In this document: piece after piece, positions 16,832-24,546 of the stretch
Position numbering within the stretch: position 1 is the first letter of the stretch
How the letters are laid out: every line of letters begins with the position of its first letter
NCBI GenBank assembly: GCA_033764055.1
Contig: JANRJI010000037.1
Coordinates: 62,001-126,000, forward strand
From: Ga0077555 sp033764055
Lineage (GTDB): Bacteria; Pseudomonadota; Alphaproteobacteria; Rhizobiales; Hyphomicrobiaceae
Direction of reading: 5' to 3'
DNA length: 64,000 nt
Position numbers and translations under genes: made by a program
The notes under the pieces: model-generated
What the model was told of the DNA's origin: nothing
Seen by the model: only the letters and a program-made list of their open reading frames with translations
Databases searched by the model: none

Positions 16832-17407
16832 TCAGTCGTCGGTTGTCGTGATGCCGCGATAGATCTCGGCCAGCGGCAGCGCTATGCCGCGTCCCGTGAA
16901 CTCGATCGACCGGTCGCGGCCGTCGATCCGGAGCGGTCTTTCAGTGAAGCTGCGGGTCGTCGCATCGCGCTGCCAAAGCCAGCAGATTGCCGCGTCCTGA
17001 CTTGCCACCACGTAGGCCTCCAGCGGTGCCAAGGACAGGTACTCCTGTGGCTTCTCGAGCATGTCGGTATCGACGGACGTCGGCGAGAGGACCTCGAACA
17101 GCAGGACCGCTTTGTCCGTGCGCCGGGACGACATGTCTCCGGCGTCAGCCGGCTCGACGAGCACGTCGGGGAAACGCACGAACCCCTGCCCTTCGACGCC
17201 AAAATCGGAAGCTACGATCCGCCACTTCTCTCGATCCAAGCGCGCGGCGAGCGACAGAGCGATATTCATGACGATGCTCGCATGCCCCCGGGTGACATCC
17301 GTCATCTGCACGACGCGTCCCTCCTTCCACTCGTACTTGCGCTCCTGGTCGAGGAGCCAGTGGTCGAAGGTGGCCTTGTCGAGCGTGAGGTCGAGGCGGG
17401 CGTTCAT
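16832..17407 (-). CDS. Uma2-family (DUF820) PD-(D/E)XK nuclease-fold protein
   Basis: A 191-residue Uma2/DUF820 protein. The restriction-endonuclease-like core shows FPDVLVEPAD (Asp81), LLFEVLSPTSVDTD (Glu105) and EKPQEYLS (Lys119), the usual metal-binding acidic residues and Lys of the PD-(D/E)XK fold. An N-terminal helix precedes YEWKEGRVVQM. Family members are abundant in cyanobacteria and scattered in proteobacteria and have no firmly established role. The gene stands alone here, convergent with the GST gene. Confidence 0.85.
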   Translation of the reverse strand: MNARLDLTLDKATFDHWLLDQERKYEWKEGRVVQMTDVTRGHASIVMNIALSLAARLDREKWRIVASDFGVEGQGFVRFPDVLVEPADAGDMSSRRTDKAVLLFEVLSPTSVDTDMLEKPQEYLSLAPLEAYVVASQDAAICWLWQRDATTRSFTERPLRIDGRDRSIEFTGRGIALPLAEIYRGITTTDD

Positions 17408-17475
17408 GCGAGGTCTCCGGAGCGCAGATTAACATCGCCCCGGACCGATTGCACCCCCAGGGGCGCTCCAGCGGC

Positions 17476-18783
17476 TCACGCCGCCCCGAGCACGCGCCGG
17501 AAGATCGTGTCGACATGCCTGGTGTGGTAGCCGAGGTCGAACAACGCCTCGAGCTCCGCCGCCGACAGAGCCTTGCTCACATCCTTGTCGGCCTTCAACA
17601 GCTCCAGGAAATCGCCCTGTCCGCGCCAGACCGGCATGGCGTTGCGCTGCACCCAGGCGTAGCTGTCCTCGCGAGAGACGCCCTTCTGCGTCAGCGCCAG
17701 CAGCACGCGCTGCGAATGGATGAGCCCGCCGAGCCGGTCAAGATTGCGGCGCATGTTCTCGGGGTAGACGATCAGCTTCTCGATCACCCCGGCGAGCCGG
17801 TTGAGCGCGAAGTCGAGCGTCACTGTGGCGTCAGGCCCGATCATGCGCTCGACGGACGAATGCGAGATGTCGCGCTCGTGCCAGAGCGCCACGTTCTCCA
17901 TGGCCGGCATGGTGTAGCTGCGCACCATGCGCGCGAGGCCCGTGAGGTTTTCGGTCAGCACAGGATTGCGCTTGTGCGGCATGGCCGAGGAGCCCTTCTG
18001 GCCCTCCGAGAAGAACTCCTCCGCCTCCAGGACCTCGGTCCGCTGCAGATGGCGGATCTCGATCGCCAGCCGCTCGATCGACGAGGCGACGACGCCGAGC
18101 GTGACGAAGAACATGGCGTGCCGGTCGCGCGGGATGACTTGCGTCGAAACGGGCTCGGGCACGAGGCCCATCGCCTTTGCGACGTGCTCCTCGACGCGCG
18201 GATCGATGTTGGCGAAGGTGCCGACCGCGCCCGAGATGGCACATGTGGCGACCTCTTTGCGGGCGAGTTGCAGCCGCTCCTTTGCTCGCGCGAACTCGGC
18301 ATGGGCCTGCGCCAGCTTGACGCCGAAGGTGGTCGGCTCGGCATGGATGGCATGGCTGCGGCCGATGCAGACCGTGTGCTTGTGCTCGAGTGCCCGCGTC
18401 CGCAGCGCCGCCAGGAGGCGATCTACGTCGGCGATCAGCAGATCGGCGGCCCGCACGAGTTGCACATTCAGACAGGTGTCGAGGACATCCGAAGAGGTCA
18501 TGCCTTGGTGCACGAAGCGCGCCTCCGGCCCGACATGCTCTGCGAGGTGGGTGAGGAAGGCGATCACATCGTGCTTCGTCACGCGCTCGATCTCGTCGAT
18601 GCGAGCGACGTCGAAGGTGGCGGCCGAGCCCTTCTCCCAGATGACCCTGGCGGCTTCCTTCGGGATGATGCCGAGGTCGCCCATGGCGCTCGCCGCGTGC
18701 GCCTCGATCTCGAACCAGATGCGGAAGCGGGTCTCCGGCTCCCAGATCCGGACCATCTCTGGGCGGGCATAGCGGGGGATCAT
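17476..18783 (-). CDS. purB: Adenylosuccinate lyase (PurB)
   Basis: The 435-residue enzyme splits fumarate from SAICAR and from adenylosuccinate in purine synthesis. It contains the fumarase/aspartase signature in GSSAMPHKRNP, and VHQGMTSSDVLDT and GRSHAIHAEPTTFG, which carry the catalytic residues. The start MIPRYARPEMVRIW is the conserved family N-terminus, so the longer open frame upstream is discounted. Length is normal. It would run about 2.5 kb upstream of purC on the same strand, with five unrelated reading frames between. Confidence 0.96.
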   Translation of the reverse strand: MIPRYARPEMVRIWEPETRFRIWFEIEAHAASAMGDLGIIPKEAARVIWEKGSAATFDVARIDEIERVTKHDVIAFLTHLAEHVGPEARFVHQGMTSSDVLDTCLNVQLVRAADLLIADVDRLLAALRTRALEHKHTVCIGRSHAIHAEPTTFGVKLAQAHAEFARAKERLQLARKEVATCAISGAVGTFANIDPRVEEHVAKAMGLVPEPVSTQVIPRDRHAMFFVTLGVVASSIERLAIEIRHLQRTEVLEAEEFFSEGQKGSSAMPHKRNPVLTENLTGLARMVRSYTMPAMENVALWHERDISHSSVERMIGPDATVTLDFALNRLAGVIEKLIVYPENMRRNLDRLGGLIHSQRVLLALTQKGVSREDSYAWVQRNAMPVWRGQGDFLELLKADKDVSKALSAAELEALFDLGYHTRHVDTIFRRVLGAA

Positions 18784-18866
18784 CGGGCGGGCCTCGGTCG
18801 TTCGGGGGTGCTGGCCGACGCCTAGCAGAGGCCACCCGACGCCGCAACGCATGCCTGCTGTGCACC

Positions 18867-19856
18867 CTACTGGGGCGTGAGGATGCGGAGAGCCGCTGAC
18901 GAGGCCGCGCCGCCGATCACGCACGGCACGGCGATCTCCGGGTGGCCGAGCGTGCCGGCGACGACGCAGCCGAGCGCCAGCGCCGTCTGGCCGGCCATAC
19001 CCCAGAAGGTGAGCTTGCGCACGTTCTCCGGTCCCTTGCGCTTGAGCTCCTCGAGCGCCGCCTGGGCCTCTTTGCGGATCCTCGCGGTCTCGAAGGTCTC
19101 GGCCGCCTCGACCACCTCGTTGAGCTCCTTGGCCACCTCCTTGGGCCTCCGGCTGGCCTCATTCCTGAGATGGTCCAGCAGCTCCTTGTCCAGCTGGGCG
19201 TTGTTCGCGAGCGTCCACTTGGCCATGTTCCCGGCCGTCAGTCTGTCGGCATCGTTGCCGTCCTTGACCCAAGCGAGGGCATCGACGATGCGGTTGACCT
19301 CGGCCGGCCTGCCGGTCGCGAAGTAGTACCCCCAGAGCGTGTCGAGATTGACCGGCGCGCCTTCGAGCTTGAGCTTGTCGCGGGTCGGCAGCTTGCTCTC
19401 GAGGTGGCGTTGGATGAGGACGCGGCGCGCCGGCATGCGCTCGGCGAAGCGCTGCAGCAGCCCTTTCCAGTCGTCAAGACCAGAATATGCGATGGCGCGA
19501 ACAATGGCCACCTGGTCCTCCGGCGGCATCGGAAACATGGCGGCGACGAGGCGGTCGGCCTCGACCGGATTGTCGCCCAGCACGCCCGCCATGAAGCCGA
19601 CGTAGACGCCGCCGGCATCCAGGTCGCGGAAGAGTGCTAGGCGGCTCATGGCCTTGACCGCCTCGGGCAGCACCTTGGGATCAGGTCTGCTGCGGTAGGC
19701 GTTGATCCATTGCAGGATGGCGGGAGGGCTGCCGAGCGCTGGCGCCGGCTGCTTCTGGTGCGATTGCGGCCCGCGCCGAGGTGGCGGCGCGGAAGCAGCC
19801 GGGTCCGGCGCGACGAGGCCGACGAGCGCGAGCAGCGCGATGGCAAGCATGGGCAT
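18867..19856 (-). CDS. Hypothetical exported, membrane-tethered helical protein
   Basis: A 329-residue protein with an N-terminal signal sequence (MLAIALLALVGLVA), a Pro/Arg-rich linker, a long helical middle (about residues 45-270, repeat-like, ending in a charged EEL/KRK-rich stretch) and two hydrophobic C-terminal segments (WGMAGQTALALGCVVAG and PCVIGGAASSAALRIL). This suggests a periplasmic helical domain tethered to the inner membrane at its C-terminus. I recognise no named family. It lies just upstream of purB on the same strand, but the two probably have separate functions. Confidence 0.7.
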   Translation of the reverse strand: MPMLAIALLALVGLVAPDPAASAPPPRRGPQSHQKQPAPALGSPPAILQWINAYRSRPDPKVLPEAVKAMSRLALFRDLDAGGVYVGFMAGVLGDNPVEADRLVAAMFPMPPEDQVAIVRAIAYSGLDDWKGLLQRFAERMPARRVLIQRHLESKLPTRDKLKLEGAPVNLDTLWGYYFATGRPAEVNRIVDALAWVKDGNDADRLTAGNMAKWTLANNAQLDKELLDHLRNEASRRPKEVAKELNEVVEAAETFETARIRKEAQAALEELKRKGPENVRKLTFWGMAGQTALALGCVVAGTLGHPEIAVPCVIGGAASSAALRILTPQ

Positions 19857-20074
19857 CCCAGTCCCCTCCTTTCAGGGTCGCAGTGGAGCGGCAGCGCCAT
19901 GACCTCGGTGTGGCGGCAATCGGTCGATTGCTGGGCAAGCGCCACCGTCTGGCGGAGCGACGGCAAAAATGGGGCTCGAATGGACTTGTGTCGTCGTCGT
20001 CAATTGTTTCGCAATCGGCTGGTGATGTGATCGCCCACGGCGTGGCCCCCCGGGGAAGCGAAAGAGCCGAGCTG

Positions 20075-20923
20075 ATGTCGCTGCTAGTGATCGATGATCA
20101 GGGAGAGCTGTGGCGCGGTGATTCCCGCCAGCTCCGGGCCAACTTCGACTCGCCCTACTCCGGTGGCGAGTTCATCGAGTACGCCGCGAAGAATCTCGGG
20201 TTCATCGCCATCAACCTCTACACGTCGTCGTGTCAGCTGCGTCTGCGGCCGTCGTTCGTGACGGCGCGGACCGCCAACGGCCTTCTCAATTGGATGAGAG
20301 GCCACAAATTCGAGCGCGTGGTGCTCACGATCTACGAGTCGGGCTGGCGGGACACGCTGCTGAAACCGCACGAGGTCGAGCAGCGGATCGAAGGGCTGGC
20401 TGCGACACAGGCCGGCCAGTTCGAGAAGTTCATGTCGCGGCCCCTCCAACCTCCGCCGCTCGAAGGACAGACGATCCTCGCGGACGTGTTCTCCAACTGG
20501 AGGCATCTGGCCGCCACCTACGATACCGACACCCTCGTGCGTCTCTTGCGCTCGGTTTTCGATCAGCGCTACGCCGTGATGCTGAAACAGGCCGGGTCGG
20601 GCCGGCTGGTGTTCAAGGAATTCGGCCACAAGATGTTCCCCCAATACGACATCTGGAGGACGTGCGCCGTCGGGGCTCCGGTCGAGGAGCAACCGGATCG
20701 GGCCTACGGCAAATGGGTCGCACGCACGTACCATGAGGCCCTGGAAAGCGAGGTGCCGCGGTCCGAGGCTGTCGATGCCATCACGAACTGCCCCGTTCGC
20801 GGCCACGTGCGAATGCGATACCGCCGCATAATCTTCCCGCTGAACGAGCCGTCAGGCAGTCAGCTTCTGATCGGCGGCTCCTTTGACGACCGCTCCATCG
20901 ACCTGCGCGTTCCCGCCCGCTGA
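20075..20923 (+). CDS. Hypothetical protein with possible PAS_5-like C-terminus
   Basis: A 282-residue cytoplasmic protein. I start at MSLLVIDDQG, though the frame is open further back. The C-terminal half (about 155-282) contains PQYDIWRTCAVGA, DRAYGKWVARTYHEAL and VRMRYRRIIFPLNE followed by a short Asp-containing ending, which reminds me of alphaproteobacterial PAS_5 domain proteins; this is a weak call. The N-terminal half is unassigned. It overlaps the convergent gene on the other strand by 72 bases, an unusually long convergent overlap for this window. Confidence 0.55.
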   Translation: MSLLVIDDQGELWRGDSRQLRANFDSPYSGGEFIEYAAKNLGFIAINLYTSSCQLRLRPSFVTARTANGLLNWMRGHKFERVVLTIYESGWRDTLLKPHEVEQRIEGLAATQAGQFEKFMSRPLQPPPLEGQTILADVFSNWRHLAATYDTDTLVRLLRSVFDQRYAVMLKQAGSGRLVFKEFGHKMFPQYDIWRTCAVGAPVEEQPDRAYGKWVARTYHEALESEVPRSEAVDAITNCPVRGHVRMRYRRIIFPLNEPSGSQLLIGGSFDDRSIDLRVPAR

Positions 20924-21742
20924 GGAAAGGCCCAGATAGTCCTCGAAATGAAGGGCTTGCTGCTCTGCGGTAATCCACACCAACGCCGCGCGCAGCGTCG
21001 CCCCGCGCTTGGTCGGCGTATTGGTCATCAGAACCTCCCAGTCGACGTTGAGACGCGCCACCTTGGCAAGTCCGTTGTCGATGACCTTCGACAGCATCAG
21101 GCTGAAGATGACCCCTGGCCCCCAGCGCGTCAGGATCGTGCCTCGGGAGATCTGGACCGTCGACGGGACGAGATTGAGCCCCCGGCATTCCGGATGCAGC
21201 CATAGGCCGCCATTGTAGCCGACCCGGCCCCGGATCGTCTCGGCGATCGGTGCCGTGCACGTCATGGACTCGCCGGGCCAGGCCTTCTCCTGCGGCTCCT
21301 GATAGAAGATCCGCAAGCTTTCGATCTCGTCCTTCAGCGTGCGGTCGCCGAGATCGAACATGCGGCCCGATTGTGCAAACACCGGCTTTCCGCTCGCATT
21401 GCGTCCGATAAGAATGAGGCCGTTGGCCTCGGGGTGTCCGCTCTGGGCCGGATCGAAGATCGGGAGCAGCGGGGTCCAGGTGTCCAGGTTGGCCTTATTG
21501 ATCGCGCGAAGCTCGTCGTAGTCGCCAAAAGAGACGAAGATCCCCTTTTCGCGGAGCGCGGTGTCGGCTTTGAGGAAGACCCGCCCCAGGAGATCGCGCG
21601 GCCCGTGCTCGATGGCGACATCGGAGAGAAAGCTGCGGCGCTCGGGGCTGTCCAGCATGCCCGACCTGACGACGGATGGGGCGGAAGCAACGTGCTCGTC
21701 CTTCAATGGCAAACCGGTCATGAAATCACTCCATTCGACCAA
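20852..21742 (-). CDS. Hypothetical protein, possibly acyltransferase-like
   Basis: A 296-residue cytoplasmic protein. The start could be MVEWSDFMTG or, seven codons on, MTGLPLKD. The C-terminal part, YNGGLWLHPECRGLNLVP and FSLMLSKVIDNGLAKVARLNV, is loosely reminiscent of a GNAT fold (a pocket strand followed by a long helix), but no acetyl-CoA loop is clear. The N-terminal part includes GRVFLKADTALREKGIFV. I cannot name the family. It overlaps the convergent PAS_5-like gene by 72 bases. Its start faces uvrC, about 220 bases away. Confidence 0.55.
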   Translation of the reverse strand: MVEWSDFMTGLPLKDEHVASAPSVVRSGMLDSPERRSFLSDVAIEHGPRDLLGRVFLKADTALREKGIFVSFGDYDELRAINKANLDTWTPLLPIFDPAQSGHPEANGLILIGRNASGKPVFAQSGRMFDLGDRTLKDEIESLRIFYQEPQEKAWPGESMTCTAPIAETIRGRVGYNGGLWLHPECRGLNLVPSTVQISRGTILTRWGPGVIFSLMLSKVIDNGLAKVARLNVDWEVLMTNTPTKRGATLRAALVWITAEQQALHFEDYLGLSSAGGNAQVDGAVVKGAADQKLTA

Positions 21743-21962
21743 TGTCGTCTCGGATCTGAACGATCGGCCACTTTTTATTAATGCACAAGCCCCGTCTCGT
21801 CAGGGACGCGCCGGTTTCGACCGGGAGCGGTCCGGCCCGGTCTGAAGCCTGCGAAACCGGCGATGGCTGGCCTGTCGTCACGGCCGCCGGGGCGGTCGCC
21901 GGCTCGTGCCGCGAGAATTCCATCGGCGGCCCTTGACCTGCGGATGGGTCGTGCCGACAAGA

Positions 21963-24428
21963 ATGGCCATGTCGATCGACGAGACGAAAGCCGGATCAGC
22001 CACACCGCCGTGCGCGCAGCCCGCGACCTGCCCGCCGCCGGCTCCGGCCGAGGACGAGACCACGCACGCCACGGAGGTCGTCGTCGCCGGCCGCGCCGAC
22101 GGGCGCCCTGACGCGGTCGATGCGCCGCGCACAGGTCCCGAGGTCGTCGCCGCCTATCTGCGGACGCTGACATCGGCGCCAGGCGTCTATCGCATGCTCG
22201 ATGCCGAAGGCGCCGTCATCTATGTGGGCAAGGCCCGCAGCCTGAAGGCCCGCGTCTCGAGCTATGCGCGCATGGGTGGGCACACAAACCGCATCGCGCG
22301 AATGATCGCTGCCACCGCGTCGATGGAGTTCGTCACTGTCCGCACCGAGGCCGAGGCGCTGCTGCTCGAAGCGAACCTCATCAAGCGCTTTCGACCCCGA
22401 TTCAACGTGCTGATGCGGGACGATAAATCGTTCCCCTTCATTCTGATCCGGCGCGACCACAGAGCCCCGCAGATCCTGAAGCACCGCGGTGCGCGCGCGC
22501 CGAAGGGCGACTATTTCGGCCCCTTCGCGTCGGCCGGCGCAGTGACGCGCGCCATCAACACGCTGCAACGTGCGTTCCTGCTGCGAACCTGCTCCGACAG
22601 CGTCTACGAGAGCCGCACGCGGCCCTGTCTGCTGTTCCAGATCAAGCGCTGCTCTGCCCCATGCACAGGCGAGATCGAAGAGGTCGATTACGCCCGCCTG
22701 GTCGAGGAGGCTTGCCGATTCCTGCGCGGCGAGAGCCAGGAGGTGCGCACCCGCCTCCAGGGAATGATGATGGAGGCCTCTGACAGGCTCGAGTTCGAGC
22801 GCGCCGCCGGCTTCCGCAACCGGTTGCAGGCGCTCGCCCACGTCACGGCTGACCAGGCCATCAACCCCGACGGCGTCGAGGAGGCAGACATCTTCGCGGC
22901 TCATCAGGAGGGCGGTCAGACCTGCATCCAGGTGTTCTTCTTCCGCAGCGGCCAGAACTGGGGCAACCGCGCCTACTTCCCGAAGGCCGACCGCACGCTC
23001 GCCCCCGAGGAGGTGCTGGAAAGCTTCATCGCCCAGTTCTACGACGACAAGCCGGTGCCACGGCTGATCCTTCTCTCGCACCTGGTGCCGTCGATGGAGC
23101 TTCTCGCGGAGGCACTGTCGCTCAAGGCCGAGCGCAAGGTCGAGATCCGCGTCCCCCAGCGCGGATTGAAGACGGGGCTCGTCGAGCACGCGCTCTCCAA
23201 TGCGCGCGAGGCGCTCGGCAGGCGTCTGGCCGAAAGCTCGTCACAGCGCCGGCTGCTCGAAGGCGTCGCCGACCGTTTCGGCCTGGCTCGTGTGCCGCGG
23301 CGGATCGAGGTGTTCGACAACAGCCACATCATGGGCACGAGCGCCGTCGGCGCCATGATCGTCGCAGGGCCGCAGGGATTCGCCAAGGCGCACTACCGCA
23401 AGTTCAACATCAGGAATCCCGACGCCGCTCCCGGCGACGACTACGCCATGATGCGCGAGGTTCTGACCCGGCGCTTCAAGCGGCTCGTGGTGCGCGACGA
23501 GCCGGGTGATTCCGATACGATCGTCGACGCCGCACCCCCTCACCCTAGCCCTCTCCCCAAGGGGAGAGGGAACGCGCAAGCGGCAAGGCACGGCACGGCC
23601 ACTGCGGCGATGCATCGCGGCCAATCCCTCGAAGGCGCCGAGTCGGAGCCAACCGGCGGACCCGATGCCCAACGCCCCGAGGCGTCCAATCCGGACCCGC
23701 AGGCGTCGTCGCCGAGCGCCACTTCCCCCTCTCGCCCTGGGGAGAGGGCCGGGGTGAGGGGTCCGGGAACGCCGGGCGACAAGACATCGTCACGCATCCA
23801 GTCTCCGGCGCCGCCGCCGCGCGGCGAGCGCGGTGCCGACGCCATCGCCTTCGGCGTGCTGCGGACAGACGAGCCACCGTCGACCGATATCGGCCCGAGC
23901 CTGCCCGAGGACGTCGATGGCGAGGAGGACGACGACGTGGAGGCCGACGTGCTCGGCGGCGACGAGCTGCCCGACCGGCCGGACCTCGTGCTGATCGACG
24001 GCGGCGCCGGCCAGCTCAAGATCGCACGCGAGGTGCTCGACGGGCTCGGCATCACCGACATTGCGCTCGTCGGTGTCGCCAAGGGCCCGGACCGCGACGC
24101 GGGCCGCGAGCATTTTCACGTCCCCGGCCGGGCCCTGCCGTTCATGCTCGAGCCGCGCGATCCAGTGCTCTACTTCGTGCAGCGCCTGCGCGACGAGGCG
24201 CATCGTTTCGCCATTGGCACGCACCGTGCCAAGCGCTCGAAGGCCATCGCCGCCAATCCGCTCGACGAGATCTCTGGCATCGGCCCGACGCGCAAGCGTG
24301 CGCTACTCTCTCATTTCGGCTCGGCCAAGGGCGTCTCGCGCGCCTCCGTCGAGGATCTCGGCGCCGTCACGGGCATCTCGGCCGAGATGGCGCAGCGCAT
24401 CTACGACTTCTTCCACGAGCGGGGGTAG
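21963..24428 (+). CDS. uvrC: Excinuclease ABC subunit C with repeat-associated insertion
   Basis: UvrC makes both incisions in nucleotide excision repair. Visible in order are a GIY-YIG domain (residues about 70-150, PGVYRMLD and VIYVGKARSLKARV), the Cys-rich CLLFQIKRCSAPC, a UvrB-binding helix pair, the RNase-H-like endonuclease (RIEVFDNSHIMG, VLIDGGAGQLKIA, VGVAKGPDRDAGRE) and C-terminal helix-hairpin-helix (ISGIGPTRKRALLSHF). The 821 residues exceed the usual 600-690. The excess is an N-terminal tail and about 130 extra residues (roughly 515-669) between RRFKRLV and the DGGAG motif, bordered by two inverted copies of a palindromic repeat. The frame is intact. Starts at 21969 or GTG 21906 are alternatives. 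Confidence 0.93.
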   Translation: MAMSIDETKAGSATPPCAQPATCPPPAPAEDETTHATEVVVAGRADGRPDAVDAPRTGPEVVAAYLRTLTSAPGVYRMLDAEGAVIYVGKARSLKARVSSYARMGGHTNRIARMIAATASMEFVTVRTEAEALLLEANLIKRFRPRFNVLMRDDKSFPFILIRRDHRAPQILKHRGARAPKGDYFGPFASAGAVTRAINTLQRAFLLRTCSDSVYESRTRPCLLFQIKRCSAPCTGEIEEVDYARLVEEACRFLRGESQEVRTRLQGMMMEASDRLEFERAAGFRNRLQALAHVTADQAINPDGVEEADIFAAHQEGGQTCIQVFFFRSGQNWGNRAYFPKADRTLAPEEVLESFIAQFYDDKPVPRLILLSHLVPSMELLAEALSLKAERKVEIRVPQRGLKTGLVEHALSNAREALGRRLAESSSQRRLLEGVADRFGLARVPRRIEVFDNSHIMGTSAVGAMIVAGPQGFAKAHYRKFNIRNPDAAPGDDYAMMREVLTRRFKRLVVRDEPGDSDTIVDAAPPHPSPLPKGRGNAQAARHGTATAAMHRGQSLEGAESEPTGGPDAQRPEASNPDPQASSPSATSPSRPGERAGVRGPGTPGDKTSSRIQSPAPPPRGERGADAIAFGVLRTDEPPSTDIGPSLPEDVDGEEDDDVEADVLGGDELPDRPDLVLIDGGAGQLKIAREVLDGLGITDIALVGVAKGPDRDAGREHFHVPGRALPFMLEPRDPVLYFVQRLRDEAHRFAIGTHRAKRSKAIAANPLDEISGIGPTRKRALLSHFGSAKGVSRASVEDLGAVTGISAEMAQRIYDFFHERG
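23533..23570. repeat. Palindromic G/C-rich repeat, copy 1 (inside uvrC)
   Basis: An imperfect palindrome built on CCCTCTCCCCAAGGGGAGAG, preceded by CCCCTCACCCTAG. It is translated in the uvrC frame as PHPSPLPKGRG. It is the inverted form of copy 2, 150 bases downstream, and of copy 3 in the FAD/Fe-S dehydrogenase gene. Confidence 0.85.
23721..23761. repeat. Palindromic G/C-rich repeat, copy 2 (inside uvrC)
   Basis: CCCTCTCGCCCTGGGGAGAG followed by GGCCGGGGTGAGGGG. It is the reverse complement of copy 1 with a few changes. In the uvrC frame it reads TSPSRPGERAGVRGP, nearly the same peptide as that encoded by copy 3. Confidence 0.85.
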
Positions 24429-24546
24429 CGCAGCCGGCATCGGATCAGTCCCTCGGTGCGATGGTGTCACCCTGGACAGCGGTTCGGGGACGAGTTCAGA
24501 ATGCAGACGTGGCGCGCCTCGAGCTGCGCCGATGGCGAGGCCCCGG

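Noticed and set aside
23533..23761. Possible CRISPR or IS terminal inverted repeats in uvrC
   Set aside because: The two copies are inverted and not regularly spaced, no transposase is present between them and a third copy stands alone; they fit a dispersed palindromic repeat.
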